Below, in pieces: positions 7,631 to 13,906 of a DNA stretch of 15,196 bases (its first letter is position 1; every line of letters starts with the position of its first letter). This DNA is from Burkholderiaceae bacterium (lineage in GTDB: Bacteria; Pseudomonadota; Gammaproteobacteria; Burkholderiales; Burkholderiaceae). The notes below the pieces were generated by a model. That model saw only the letters and a program-made list of their open reading frames with translations. It was not told the origin of the DNA and ran no database searches. The stretch lies in assembly GCA_947461335.1 (NCBI GenBank), contig CANHLB010000018.1:1-15196 (forward strand). Reading direction: 5' to 3'. The position numbers and the translations under genes are program-made.

Positions 7631-8392
7631 ATGAATTACAAACCTACCGACTCTCCAAACAGTAAATGTTCAGTCTGCGTACTGGGTCAGTTTTGTCTTC
7701 CGGTTGGCCTCAGTAGTAGCGACGTTGCTAAAGTAGATATGCTTGTTAAGGAACGGGTTCATCTGCAAAAAGGTGAAAGTCTTTACCGTCATGGCGATCC
7801 ACTCAGCTCAGTCTATAGCGTGCGCTTTGGCACCCTCAAAACAGAATACTGCTTACAGGATGGCCGCCAACAAGTCATTGGCTTTCATCTCCCTGGCGAA
7901 ATCTTAGGGCTTGATGGTATTGGTGAAGGTCATTACCAATCTGATGCGGTCGCACTTGAAGAAAGTGAAGTCTGCATTATTCGTTATGATGCTTTCGAAG
8001 ACTTAGCGCGTCAGCTTCCAGTTCTACAAAATCAGTTTCATAAGATTATGAGTCGTGAGTTGACGCAGGATCAACGTCATTTACTTTCTCTTGGCACCAT
8101 GCGCGCTGAAGAGAGATTGGCTGCATTTTTACTAAGCCTCTCACAACGTTTGGCAGCACGTGGCTATCTCAATAATGAATTTGACTTACGCATGAGCCGT
8201 GTTGAGATCGGCAGCTATTTAGGAATTCAAATAGAAACAGTGAGTCGTATGCTCTCGCGCTTTGCAGAGTCAGGACTAATTCAGATAAAGCAGCGTCATA
8301 TTAAGTTAATTGATATGAATGGCTTGTATGAGCTTGCTGGCATTCCTAATCCCGATAGGCAAGGTTGCCAGACTGAACCCTTAATCAGCTAG
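7631..8392 (+). CDS. fnr: FNR-type [4Fe-4S] oxygen-sensing transcription regulator (Crp/Fnr family)
   Basis: This cytosolic DNA-binding regulator should dimerise and bind TTGAT-N4-ATCAA sites when oxygen is low. From the chosen ATG it is 253 aa. Cysteines C13-x2-C16-x5-C22 and C115 match E. coli FNR C20, C23, C29 and C122, so the cluster ligand set is complete. A cyclic-nucleotide-like beta-roll covers about 40-120, then the dimer helix, then a helix-turn-helix at about 188-211 with recognition residues E202, S205 and R206 (ETVSRMLSRF), as in FNR E209, S212 and R213. An upstream in-frame TTG at 7613 would add six residues; neither start has a good ribosome site, and ATG is preferred by codon. 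The perfect FNR box upstream of ccoN makes the cbb3 operon its probable target. It could equally be named anr. Confidence 0.93.
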   Translation: MNYKPTDSPNSKCSVCVLGQFCLPVGLSSSDVAKVDMLVKERVHLQKGESLYRHGDPLSSVYSVRFGTLKTEYCLQDGRQQVIGFHLPGEILGLDGIGEGHYQSDAVALEESEVCIIRYDAFEDLARQLPVLQNQFHKIMSRELTQDQRHLLSLGTMRAEERLAAFLLSLSQRLAARGYLNNEFDLRMSRVEIGSYLGIQIETVSRMLSRFAESGLIQIKQRHIKLIDMNGLYELAGIPNPDRQGCQTEPLIS

Positions 8393-8394
8393 CT

Positions 8395-8655
8395 TTAAAG
8401 CAAACCACGATCAATCTCTTTGCTATCAGACGCCTCAATACCTGGCAAAATATAAGCAGTTAAGGTACTTGAGATTGCACAAAAAATCCAAATTAAAAAG
8501 AAGCCTATGGTGTAGATGCCCTCATCCGAGATCTCAGGATGATGGCCAAAGAACAAAAGTTCTTGCGGATGGATCACCGTAAATAGTAAACCTTCTGCCA
8601 TACCAGCTACTAAAAAAGATGGCCATAAGATCCAGATCAGTAAGCGGTACTTCAT
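8395..8655 (-). CDS. Small two-helix membrane protein at the end of the cco operon
   Basis: I do not recognise a named family. The 86-aa product has two hydrophobic helices (about 4-28 and 47-70). The loop between them carries H29, H38 and H39 (the HPQELLFFGHHP segment), and the charged C-terminus ends SDSKEIDRGLL. Its ATG overlaps the stop of the CcoH-like gene by four bases (ATGA), so translation is coupled and it belongs to the cco operon. The position suggests an accessory or assembly factor of the cbb3 oxidase, or a link between assembly and the adjacent fnr. The loop histidines could bind metal or heme, but that is speculation. It ends 2 bases from the end of the convergent fnr gene. 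Confidence 0.72.
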   Translation of the reverse strand: MKYRLLIWILWPSFLVAGMAEGLLFTVIHPQELLFFGHHPEISDEGIYTIGFFLIWIFCAISSTLTAYILPGIEASDSKEIDRGLL

Positions 8656-8855
8656 CTGTTTGCCTGTACTTCTTTAAGCTGCTCGACCTTCAGGCCCTGC
8701 TTTATAACGCCATCACGCAATGGCTTATCAGCATATAAATTGACTGCAAGCCAGATCGTAATAGCGCAGCCAATCATCGCTACAGCTGGGCCGCTAATTA
8801 ATAGCCAAGGCCACATCTGTTTCCACCAAGGTTTTATTATTTGCTGTTTTGTCAT
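8652..8855 (-). CDS. ccoH: FixH/CcoH family protein, short form
   Basis: This is a small single-pass membrane protein of the FixH/CcoH family, which helps assemble the cbb3-type cytochrome c oxidase and can associate with it. The 67 aa read KPWWKQMWPWLLISGP, one helix (about 14-38), and the ADKPLRDGVIKQGLKVEQ stretch (about 42-59), which corresponds to the family's D-x-Y-Y-K-x-G-L region but with V-I in place of the tyrosines. The usual protein is roughly 150-170 aa with a periplasmic beta domain; here only the membrane anchor and the start of the periplasmic part remain, with a clean stop and no decayed remnant downstream. The ATG has GAGGAAG upstream. It lies 26 bases after ccoG and overlaps the next gene by 4 bases. 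Confidence 0.75.
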   Translation of the reverse strand: MTKQQIIKPWWKQMWPWLLISGPAVAMIGCAITIWLAVNLYADKPLRDGVIKQGLKVEQLKEVQANR

Positions 8856-8881
8856 ATGCTTCCTCTCTATTGCTTTTAAAT

Positions 8882-10339
8882 TTAGCGGGGAATAATAAAA
8901 GTAGACTTCTCTTCACGAGTTCTCATGGCTGTCTTACCATCGTCGAACTCTTGCGCCACTACATCAAAATGAATCGGGTAATTACCAGAGTTGTTCTGGC
9001 CGATCATGGCACTCACTTTGATTGGAAATAATTGGTTACTAGCGGGCCCTACACTAATTTCAGTAATTTCTTTACCTTGCGAATTCAAGATTTTCAAATC
9101 ATCCAAGCCTGAAGCCTTTATTTGAACCTTCATAGGATGTTCGGATGCGTTCATGATTTGGATGCGGTAAATGTTCTCAACCCTGATTCCCTCAACCTCG
9201 CGAGCCAAGGCGCCACGATCTCGCATCACATCTACTCGCAAAGGATTGCGCGTAGCCAAAGAGAATAAAAACGCTGAAGCGAGTACTGTAATAAAAGCGG
9301 TATAGATCAAAACCCTTGGGCGTAAGATATGCTTTATCGCACTCTGATTAGACTCTTGATCCTCAATCGCACGCTCCGTGGTATAGCGAATTAATCCTTT
9401 CGGATAGTCAATTTTTTCCATTACTTGATCGCAAGCATCAATACAGGCACCGCAACCAATACACATATACTGCAAGCCATCGCGAATATCAATTCCAGTT
9501 GGGCAAACCTGTACGCAAATACTGCAGTCCACACAATCGCCTAAACCCATAGAACCATGATCAACAGATTTACTACGACTACCTCTTGGCTCCCCACGCA
9601 CTTTATCGTAAGTGACTAAGAAGGTGTCTTTGTCTACCATCACGCTTTGGAAGCGCGCATATGGACACATATATTTACAGACCTGCTCACGCATAAAACC
9701 GGCATTACCCCAGGTTGCAAAGCTGTAAAAACCGAGCCAAAAGGTTTGCCATGGGCCAAGTGATAAATGTAATAAGGAGGAGCCTAGGGTTTCAATTGGG
9801 GTGAAGTAGCCAATAAATGTAAAGCCTGTCCAAAAGGCAATTAAGATCCACAAGAAATGTTTTGTTACTTTGACGCGCCATTTATGAAAGTCCCATGGCC
9901 ATTCTTCCCCATCTAAACGAATACGGGCAAAACGATCACCTTCTACCTTACGCTCAATCCACATGAAGATTTCGGTATAGACCGTTTGAGGACATGCATA
10001 ACCACAAAATAGACGGCCAGCTACAGCGGTAAAAAGGAATAAAGCTAATGCGGATAGAATTAATAAGAGTGTGAGATAGATCACATCTTGGGGCCAAAGT
10101 ACTAAGCCAAAAATATAAAACTTACGCTGAACCAAATCAAAGAGAACGGCTTGACGGTCATTCCAGCTAAGCCATGGCAAACCATAAAATAGTAGTTGAG
10201 TGGCAAATACTAGAATGAAACGCCAGCGTGCAAATAATCCAGTTACAGAGCGCGGATAAATCTTGCGCCGGACCTCATAAAGAGACTCCTCAATCACTTC
10301 TATCGGAATAGGTTTTCCACCTGGTGTATTGCTGGACAC
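8882..10339 (-). CDS. ccoG: Cytochrome c oxidase accessory protein CcoG (RdxA/FixG)
   Basis: This membrane-bound iron-sulfur protein is needed for cbb3 oxidase biogenesis; family work links it to copper reduction during CuB site assembly. The 485-aa product has several N-terminal helices (about 36-54, 76-106, 159-179 and 193-212) with C112/C116 (CGYACPQT) and C221/C225 (CKYMCPYAR). Two ferredoxin-like cluster motifs follow: C269, C272, C275 and C279, then C293, C296, C299 and C303. A further helix (340-361) leads to a C-terminal immunoglobulin-like FixG domain (about 365-485). All eight dicluster cysteines are present. The start is GTG, 3 bases after the ccoP stop, with no strong ribosome site, as expected for coupled translation. 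Confidence 0.96.
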   Translation of the reverse strand: MSSNTPGGKPIPIEVIEESLYEVRRKIYPRSVTGLFARWRFILVFATQLLFYGLPWLSWNDRQAVLFDLVQRKFYIFGLVLWPQDVIYLTLLLILSALALFLFTAVAGRLFCGYACPQTVYTEIFMWIERKVEGDRFARIRLDGEEWPWDFHKWRVKVTKHFLWILIAFWTGFTFIGYFTPIETLGSSLLHLSLGPWQTFWLGFYSFATWGNAGFMREQVCKYMCPYARFQSVMVDKDTFLVTYDKVRGEPRGSRSKSVDHGSMGLGDCVDCSICVQVCPTGIDIRDGLQYMCIGCGACIDACDQVMEKIDYPKGLIRYTTERAIEDQESNQSAIKHILRPRVLIYTAFITVLASAFLFSLATRNPLRVDVMRDRGALAREVEGIRVENIYRIQIMNASEHPMKVQIKASGLDDLKILNSQGKEITEISVGPASNQLFPIKVSAMIGQNNSGNYPIHFDVVAQEFDDGKTAMRTREEKSTFIIPR

Positions 10340-10342
10340 TGC

Positions 10343-11269
10343 TTACTTAGTAGTTGCTGCTTGCTTATTATTGGATAGGCCCCATACATATGCAGTTAAC
10401 AACTGAATCTTCTCAGGACTCAAAACTTTATCTTGAGCAGGCATCATCGCCATACGACCTTTAGTGACTGTCTCAACAATCGCTACCTCCGAGCTGCCAT
10501 ACAACCAGCTCTTATCAGTTAAATTTGGTGCGCCCAAAACAATATTGCCTTTAGCATCCAGACCATGGCAGGCAACGCAGTTCGCTTTGAATACTTCAGC
10601 CCCACGTGCTACCTTTAGCTCATCTACAGGCAAACCTGACAGACTGCGAACGTAGTTAGCTACATCCACAATTTGCTTGTTATCCAGCTGTGGGAAAGGG
10701 GGCATGACACCGCTACGGCCATTGGTAATCGTTGTCTTAATATTATCTGGCGAGCCCCCATAGAGCCAATCACCATCTGTCAAATTTGGGAAGCCTTTAG
10801 AGCCACCAGCATCAGAACCATGGCACTGTGCACAAGAATTTAAGAACAAACGCTGACCCATTTCACGGGCTTTAGGATCAGTAGCAACTTGCACAATATC
10901 CATCTTCACGTACTTTGCATAAACAGGCTTGAGTTCATCATTTGCAGTTGTCATTGAATTCATCAAAGCACTGTCAGTGCTATAGCCCAAGATTCCTGGA
11001 TATGAACCAAGTCCTGGGTAAAGAACTAAATAAGCCAAAGAAAAGATGCAAGAAATGAGAAACATCCACATCCACCAACGCGGTAGTGGATTATTCAATT
11101 CACGCAGGTCCCCATCCCAAACATGGCCAGTGTCTGCTACATCACCATTTGGATTAAGCTTTACCTTGACTTTGAGTTGCGAAAACAATAACCAGATGCA
11201 CCAAAAAATACCGACCAATGTTACTAAGGCGATATAGGCGCTCCAACCGGCGCTAAGAAAGTCACTCAT
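10343..11269 (-). CDS. ccoP: cbb3-type cytochrome c oxidase subunit III, diheme cytochrome c
   Basis: This inner-membrane diheme subunit receives electrons from periplasmic cytochromes and passes them to CcoO and CcoN. In its 308 aa, two N-terminal helices (about 10-30 and 66-86) flank the conserved cytoplasmic segment with GHVWDGDLRELNNPLPRWW. Two periplasmic cytochrome c domains follow. Heme c sites are C146-A-Q-C149-H150 and C231-V-A-C234-H235, with probable axial methionines M189 (GVMPPF) and M275 or M276. Length and order are normal. Its ATG overlaps the ccoQ stop by four bases (ATGA), so the two are translationally coupled. Confidence 0.97.
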   Translation of the reverse strand: MSDFLSAGWSAYIALVTLVGIFWCIWLLFSQLKVKVKLNPNGDVADTGHVWDGDLRELNNPLPRWWMWMFLISCIFSLAYLVLYPGLGSYPGILGYSTDSALMNSMTTANDELKPVYAKYVKMDIVQVATDPKAREMGQRLFLNSCAQCHGSDAGGSKGFPNLTDGDWLYGGSPDNIKTTITNGRSGVMPPFPQLDNKQIVDVANYVRSLSGLPVDELKVARGAEVFKANCVACHGLDAKGNIVLGAPNLTDKSWLYGSSEVAIVETVTKGRMAMMPAQDKVLSPEKIQLLTAYVWGLSNNKQAATTK

Positions 11270-11433
11270 GATTTATCCTTACTGAATTCATCGGGCAGAT
11301 CGAATGGAAGTTCGGCGGATTCTTTATTGGCAGGCTGTCTTTTTGCAGACCAAGCCCACCAAATGATTCCTAAAAACACTACCAAACCAAGTACGGTAGA
11401 GATTGCTGAGAGGTAGGGAGCAATATTTTGCAT
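11266..11433 (-). CDS. ccoQ: cbb3-type oxidase subunit CcoQ (FixQ family)
   Basis: This is a 55-aa single-helix membrane subunit that stabilises CcoP in the cbb3 complex. The helix is about residues 7-28 (STVLGLVVFLGIIWWAW), followed by a basic stop-transfer sequence (SAKRQ) and an acidic tail with LPFDLPDEF, the usual CcoQ ending. The ATG is 20 bases after the ccoO stop, and the TGA overlaps the ccoP ATG. Position between ccoO and ccoP, size and topology all agree. Confidence 0.9.
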   Translation of the reverse strand: MQNIAPYLSAISTVLGLVVFLGIIWWAWSAKRQPANKESAELPFDLPDEFSKDKS

Positions 11434-11453
11434 AATTTTTTGATTACTAAGAA

Positions 11454-12101
11454 TTACTTAGCAATCACCTCATCAACAATGATGTATCTACGATTGATAC
11501 CAAGACCTTGAAGATAGGCAATCAATGCATCTTCTTCGGTTTTTCCTTCCAACTCTTTCGGTGCGTCAGCAATTTCTTCATCGCTGTATGGGATGCCTAA
11601 ACGACGCATCGCAGTCATATGAGAAGCAATCGAGTCTGCAGCAGCTGGCCTCTGTAAATATGGGTAAGCTGGCATATTAGACTCTGGCACTACATCGCGT
11701 GGATTACGCAAGTGAATACGATGCCACTCATCTGAATAACGACCACCAACACGAGCCAGATCTGGTCCAGTTCGCTTACTACCCCAAAGAAATGGGTGAT
11801 CAAAAACAGATTCACCAGCTAAAGAGTAAGGGCCATAACGCTCTACTTCTGAACGTAGTGTACGAATCTGCTGCGAATGACAGCCTAAACAACCTTCACG
11901 CTGATAGATATCGCGACCGGCTAAACGCAAAGCTGAATATGGCGCAATACCAGGGCTTGGCTCGGTTGTAGAGTGCTGGAAGAATAAAGGAACGATCTGC
12001 ACCAGACCAGCAACTGAAATTGCTGCAATGGTAGCAATAATCAACCAACCAACATTACGCTCAAGCGTTTCGTGGGAGAAAAATCGACGTTGTTCTGACA
12101 T
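11454..12101 (-). CDS. ccoO: cbb3-type cytochrome c oxidase subunit II, monoheme cytochrome c
   Basis: This membrane-anchored monoheme cytochrome c carries electrons from CcoP to the catalytic subunit. The 215-aa product has one N-terminal helix (about 17-40), then the periplasmic domain with heme site C71-L-G-C74-H75 ([10 protein letters not shown]) and the probable axial methionine M143 (SNMPAYP). The conserved segment [16 protein letters not shown] is at 112-127. Length is at the short-normal end for the family. The ATG is 10 bases after the ccoN stop, preceded by a purine-rich GGAAAAG site, consistent with one transcript. Confidence 0.97.
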   Translation of the reverse strand: MSEQRRFFSHETLERNVGWLIIATIAAISVAGLVQIVPLFFQHSTTEPSPGIAPYSALRLAGRDIYQREGCLGCHSQQIRTLRSEVERYGPYSLAGESVFDHPFLWGSKRTGPDLARVGGRYSDEWHRIHLRNPRDVVPESNMPAYPYLQRPAAADSIASHMTAMRRLGIPYSDEEIADAPKELEGKTEEDALIAYLQGLGINRRYIIVDEVIAK

Positions 12102-12111
12102 GTTCTTTTCC

Positions 12112-13554
12112 TTAGTGAGCGGCGATGGACGCTTGAGGAATGGGAGCGTCTATAAATTTTTTGTCAATCACAGTTTTGTAGACGTTGTAAGCCATTAACA
12201 ACATGCCACTTAAGTAGCATAGGCCGCCTAATAAACGAATGACATAGAAAGGATAGGTTGCCTTAACAGACTCGACAAAGCTATAAGTCAAAGTACCGTC
12301 TGGTTCAAATGCTCTCCACATCAACCCTTGCATCACCCCTGCAATCCACATTGCAGCGATATAAATCACAACACCAATAGTTGCAATCCAGAAATGTAAT
12401 TCAATCAACTTGGTGCTGTACATATCTCTTTGGCCAACGAGGCGTGGAATAAGATAGTACAAAGATCCAATAGTGATCATGGCAACCCAACCTAAGGCGC
12501 CAGAATGCACGTGGCCAATTGTCCAGTCAGTGTAATGAGACAGACTATTCACAGTCTTAATAGACATCATGGAACCTTCAAAAGTAGACATGCCATAGAA
12601 GGACAATGCAACTACCAAGAACTTCAAAATAGGATCACGGCGCAATTTATACCAAGCACCTGATAAAGTCATGATGCCGTTGATCATGCCTCCCCAAGAA
12701 GGCGCCAATAAAATTAAGGAGAACACCATACCTAGGGACTGAGTCCAGTCTGGCAATGAGGTGTGCTGTAAGTGGTGAGGACCTGCCCACATATAAGTAA
12801 AGTTCAAAGCCCAGAAGTGGACTATAGACAAGCGATATGAGTAGATTGGGCGCTCAGCCTGTTTTGGAATGAAGTAATACATCATTCCCAAAAAGCTAGT
12901 AGTTAAGAAGAAGCCCACAGCGTTATGACCGTACCACCACTGAATCATAGCGTCTTGTGTACCAGAGTATGCAGAGTAAGACTTAAATAAGCTTGCTGGC
13001 ATCTCAATGTTATTAACAATATGCAAAACTGCAATTGTCAAAATATAGGCGCCAAAGAACCAGTTTGAAACGTAGATATGTTTAGTCTTACGTTTAATGA
13101 TGGTGCCAAAAAAAACGATTGCGTAAGCAACCCACACTACAGTAATTAATATGTCAATTGGCCACTCAAGTTCAGCGTACTCCTTAGAAGTCGTGATACC
13201 TAATGGCAAAGTGATGGCGGCAGCAACAATGACTGCTTGCCAACCCCAGAATGTAAATGCTGCTAATTTGTCGCAGAATAAACGAACCTGGCAGGTCCGT
13301 TGGACAATGTAGTACGAAGTTGCAAATAAGGCAGAACCGCCAAAGGCAAAAATCACCGCATTGGTATGTAAGGGACGTAGGCGTCCATAGCTCAACCAAG
13401 GAATGTTAAAAGTAATTTCAGGCCAGATAAGCTGGGCCGCAAGGATAACCCCCACCAGCATGCCAACAATCCCCCAAAGCACAGTAACGATGGCAAATTG
13501 GCTGACTACCTTGTAATTGAAGGTATCTTGATTACTCCCCACGGTAAGTCCCAT
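12112..13554 (-). CDS. ccoN: cbb3-type cytochrome c oxidase subunit I (catalytic)
   Basis: This catalytic heme-copper oxidase subunit reduces O2 to water at a heme b3-CuB centre and pumps protons. From the chosen ATG it is 480 aa with about 12 helices. Ligands are visible: H63 (RPLHTNA) and H348 for low-spin heme b, H350 for heme b3 (GHVHSG), and H210 (YGHNAV), H260 and H261 (GPHHL) for CuB. Y254, six residues before the first of the paired histidines, is the cross-linked tyrosine of the C family. The loop KEYAELEWP at about 124-132 is also typical. A TTG start at 13575 would add seven residues, but the AAGGAGA site 5 nt before ATG 13554 lies inside that extension, so the ATG is preferred. 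It is the first gene of ccoNOQPGH. Confidence 0.97.
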   Translation of the reverse strand: MGLTVGSNQDTFNYKVVSQFAIVTVLWGIVGMLVGVILAAQLIWPEITFNIPWLSYGRLRPLHTNAVIFAFGGSALFATSYYIVQRTCQVRLFCDKLAAFTFWGWQAVIVAAAITLPLGITTSKEYAELEWPIDILITVVWVAYAIVFFGTIIKRKTKHIYVSNWFFGAYILTIAVLHIVNNIEMPASLFKSYSAYSGTQDAMIQWWYGHNAVGFFLTTSFLGMMYYFIPKQAERPIYSYRLSIVHFWALNFTYMWAGPHHLQHTSLPDWTQSLGMVFSLILLAPSWGGMINGIMTLSGAWYKLRRDPILKFLVVALSFYGMSTFEGSMMSIKTVNSLSHYTDWTIGHVHSGALGWVAMITIGSLYYLIPRLVGQRDMYSTKLIELHFWIATIGVVIYIAAMWIAGVMQGLMWRAFEPDGTLTYSFVESVKATYPFYVIRLLGGLCYLSGMLLMAYNVYKTVIDKKFIDAPIPQASIAAH

Positions 13555-13559
13555 GGTTT

Positions 13560-13565
13560 CTCCTT
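13560..13565 (-). promoter_or_regulatory. Ribosome binding site deciding the ccoN start
   Basis: AAGGAG on the minus strand ends 5 nt before the ATG at 13554. It argues against the upstream in-frame TTG at 13575. Confidence 0.75.
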
Positions 13566-13605
13566 TTTTGACCAAACAACGACATAATCCAAATAGACTG
13601 GATTG

Positions 13606-13611
13606 ATTATC
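13606..13611 (-). promoter_or_regulatory. -10 element of the ccoN promoter
   Basis: GATAAT on the minus strand (5 of 6 matches to TATAAT), preceded by TTT. It would start transcription near 13599, giving a leader of about 45 nt before the ccoN ATG. Its centre is 32 bases from the FNR box centre, the class II spacing (box at about -41.5). No -35 hexamer is expected because the FNR box covers that position. Confidence 0.7.
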
Positions 13612-13633
13612 AAAGTAAGGTCTAGAAGGGAAT

Positions 13634-13647
13634 TTGATCTATATCAA
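13634..13647 (-). promoter_or_regulatory. FNR/ANR box of the ccoNOQPGH operon
   Basis: TTGAT-CTAT-ATCAA is a perfect match to the consensus TTGAT-N4-ATCAA. Its centre lies about 41.5 bases upstream of the inferred start site near 13599, the activating class II position. The regulator that would bind it is encoded in this same window at 7631-8392. Induction of cbb3 oxidase at low oxygen by FNR-type proteins is well established in proteobacteria; for this organism it is inferred. Confidence 0.92.
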
Positions 13648-13672
13648 AAAGGGTGGGTCAAAATCTGGGATG

Positions 13673-13690
13673 CCTGCAAGAAGATGCAGG
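13673..13690. terminator. Possible terminator hairpin between ccoS and the ccoN promoter
   Basis: CCTGCA (13673-13678) pairs with TGCAGG (13685-13690) around a six-base loop. On the + side it is followed by GTTTTATTT, on the - side by a less T-rich CATCCCAGATTTT. It is placed to end the ccoIS transcript before the ccoN promoter, but the U-tract is better in the opposite direction, so the assignment is weak. Confidence 0.35.
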
Positions 13691-13717
13691 GTTTTATTTA
13701 AGCCAATAGATATATTG

Positions 13718-13897
13718 CTATTTATGAGAGTTCTTGCTAACTTTTTGAGCTTCTGGAGTGTCATCATCCATCAAAATGGACTGCCCTGGACCATCCAAAT
13801 CATCGAACTGCCCGCTCTTAACAGACCAATGCAAAATCCATGCCAAAAGACCTACCAAAAGTAGAGATAAAGGAATAAGGATAAATAAGCTTTCCAT
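13718..13897 (-). CDS. ccoS: cbb3-type cytochrome oxidase assembly protein CcoS
   Basis: This is a 59-aa single-helix membrane protein needed for inserting the redox cofactors of the cbb3 oxidase. The N-terminus MESLFILIPLSLLLVGLLAW forms the helix (about 4-22). The family signature WSVKSGQFDDLDGP follows at 24-37, then ILMDDD and a polar tail. It starts 9 bases after the ccoI stop with only a weak ribosome site, so translation is probably coupled. Organisation ccoI-ccoS is the usual order of these two assembly genes. Confidence 0.93.
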   Translation of the reverse strand: MESLFILIPLSLLLVGLLAWILHWSVKSGQFDDLDGPGQSILMDDDTPEAQKVSKNSHK

Positions 13898-13906
13898 CTC
13901 AATAGT

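Noticed and set aside
8652..8855. CcoH as a frameshifted pseudogene
   Set aside because: The downstream sequence does not restore a CcoH tail in another frame; it encodes a distinct two-helix protein with a coupled start.
13555..13575. TTG start giving a seven-residue longer CcoN
   Set aside because: The strong AAGGAG site lies inside this extension and points to the ATG at 13554.
13603..13613. TTGAT-T-ATCAA palindrome resembling a second FNR box near ccoN
   Set aside because: The half-sites are one base apart instead of four, and the motif overlaps the -10 element; FNR could not bind it as a normal dimer site.
13634..13864. 76-codon open frame on the + strand across the FNR box and ccoS
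   Set aside because: It starts inside the FNR box without a ribosome site and is antisense to the clearly recognisable ccoS.
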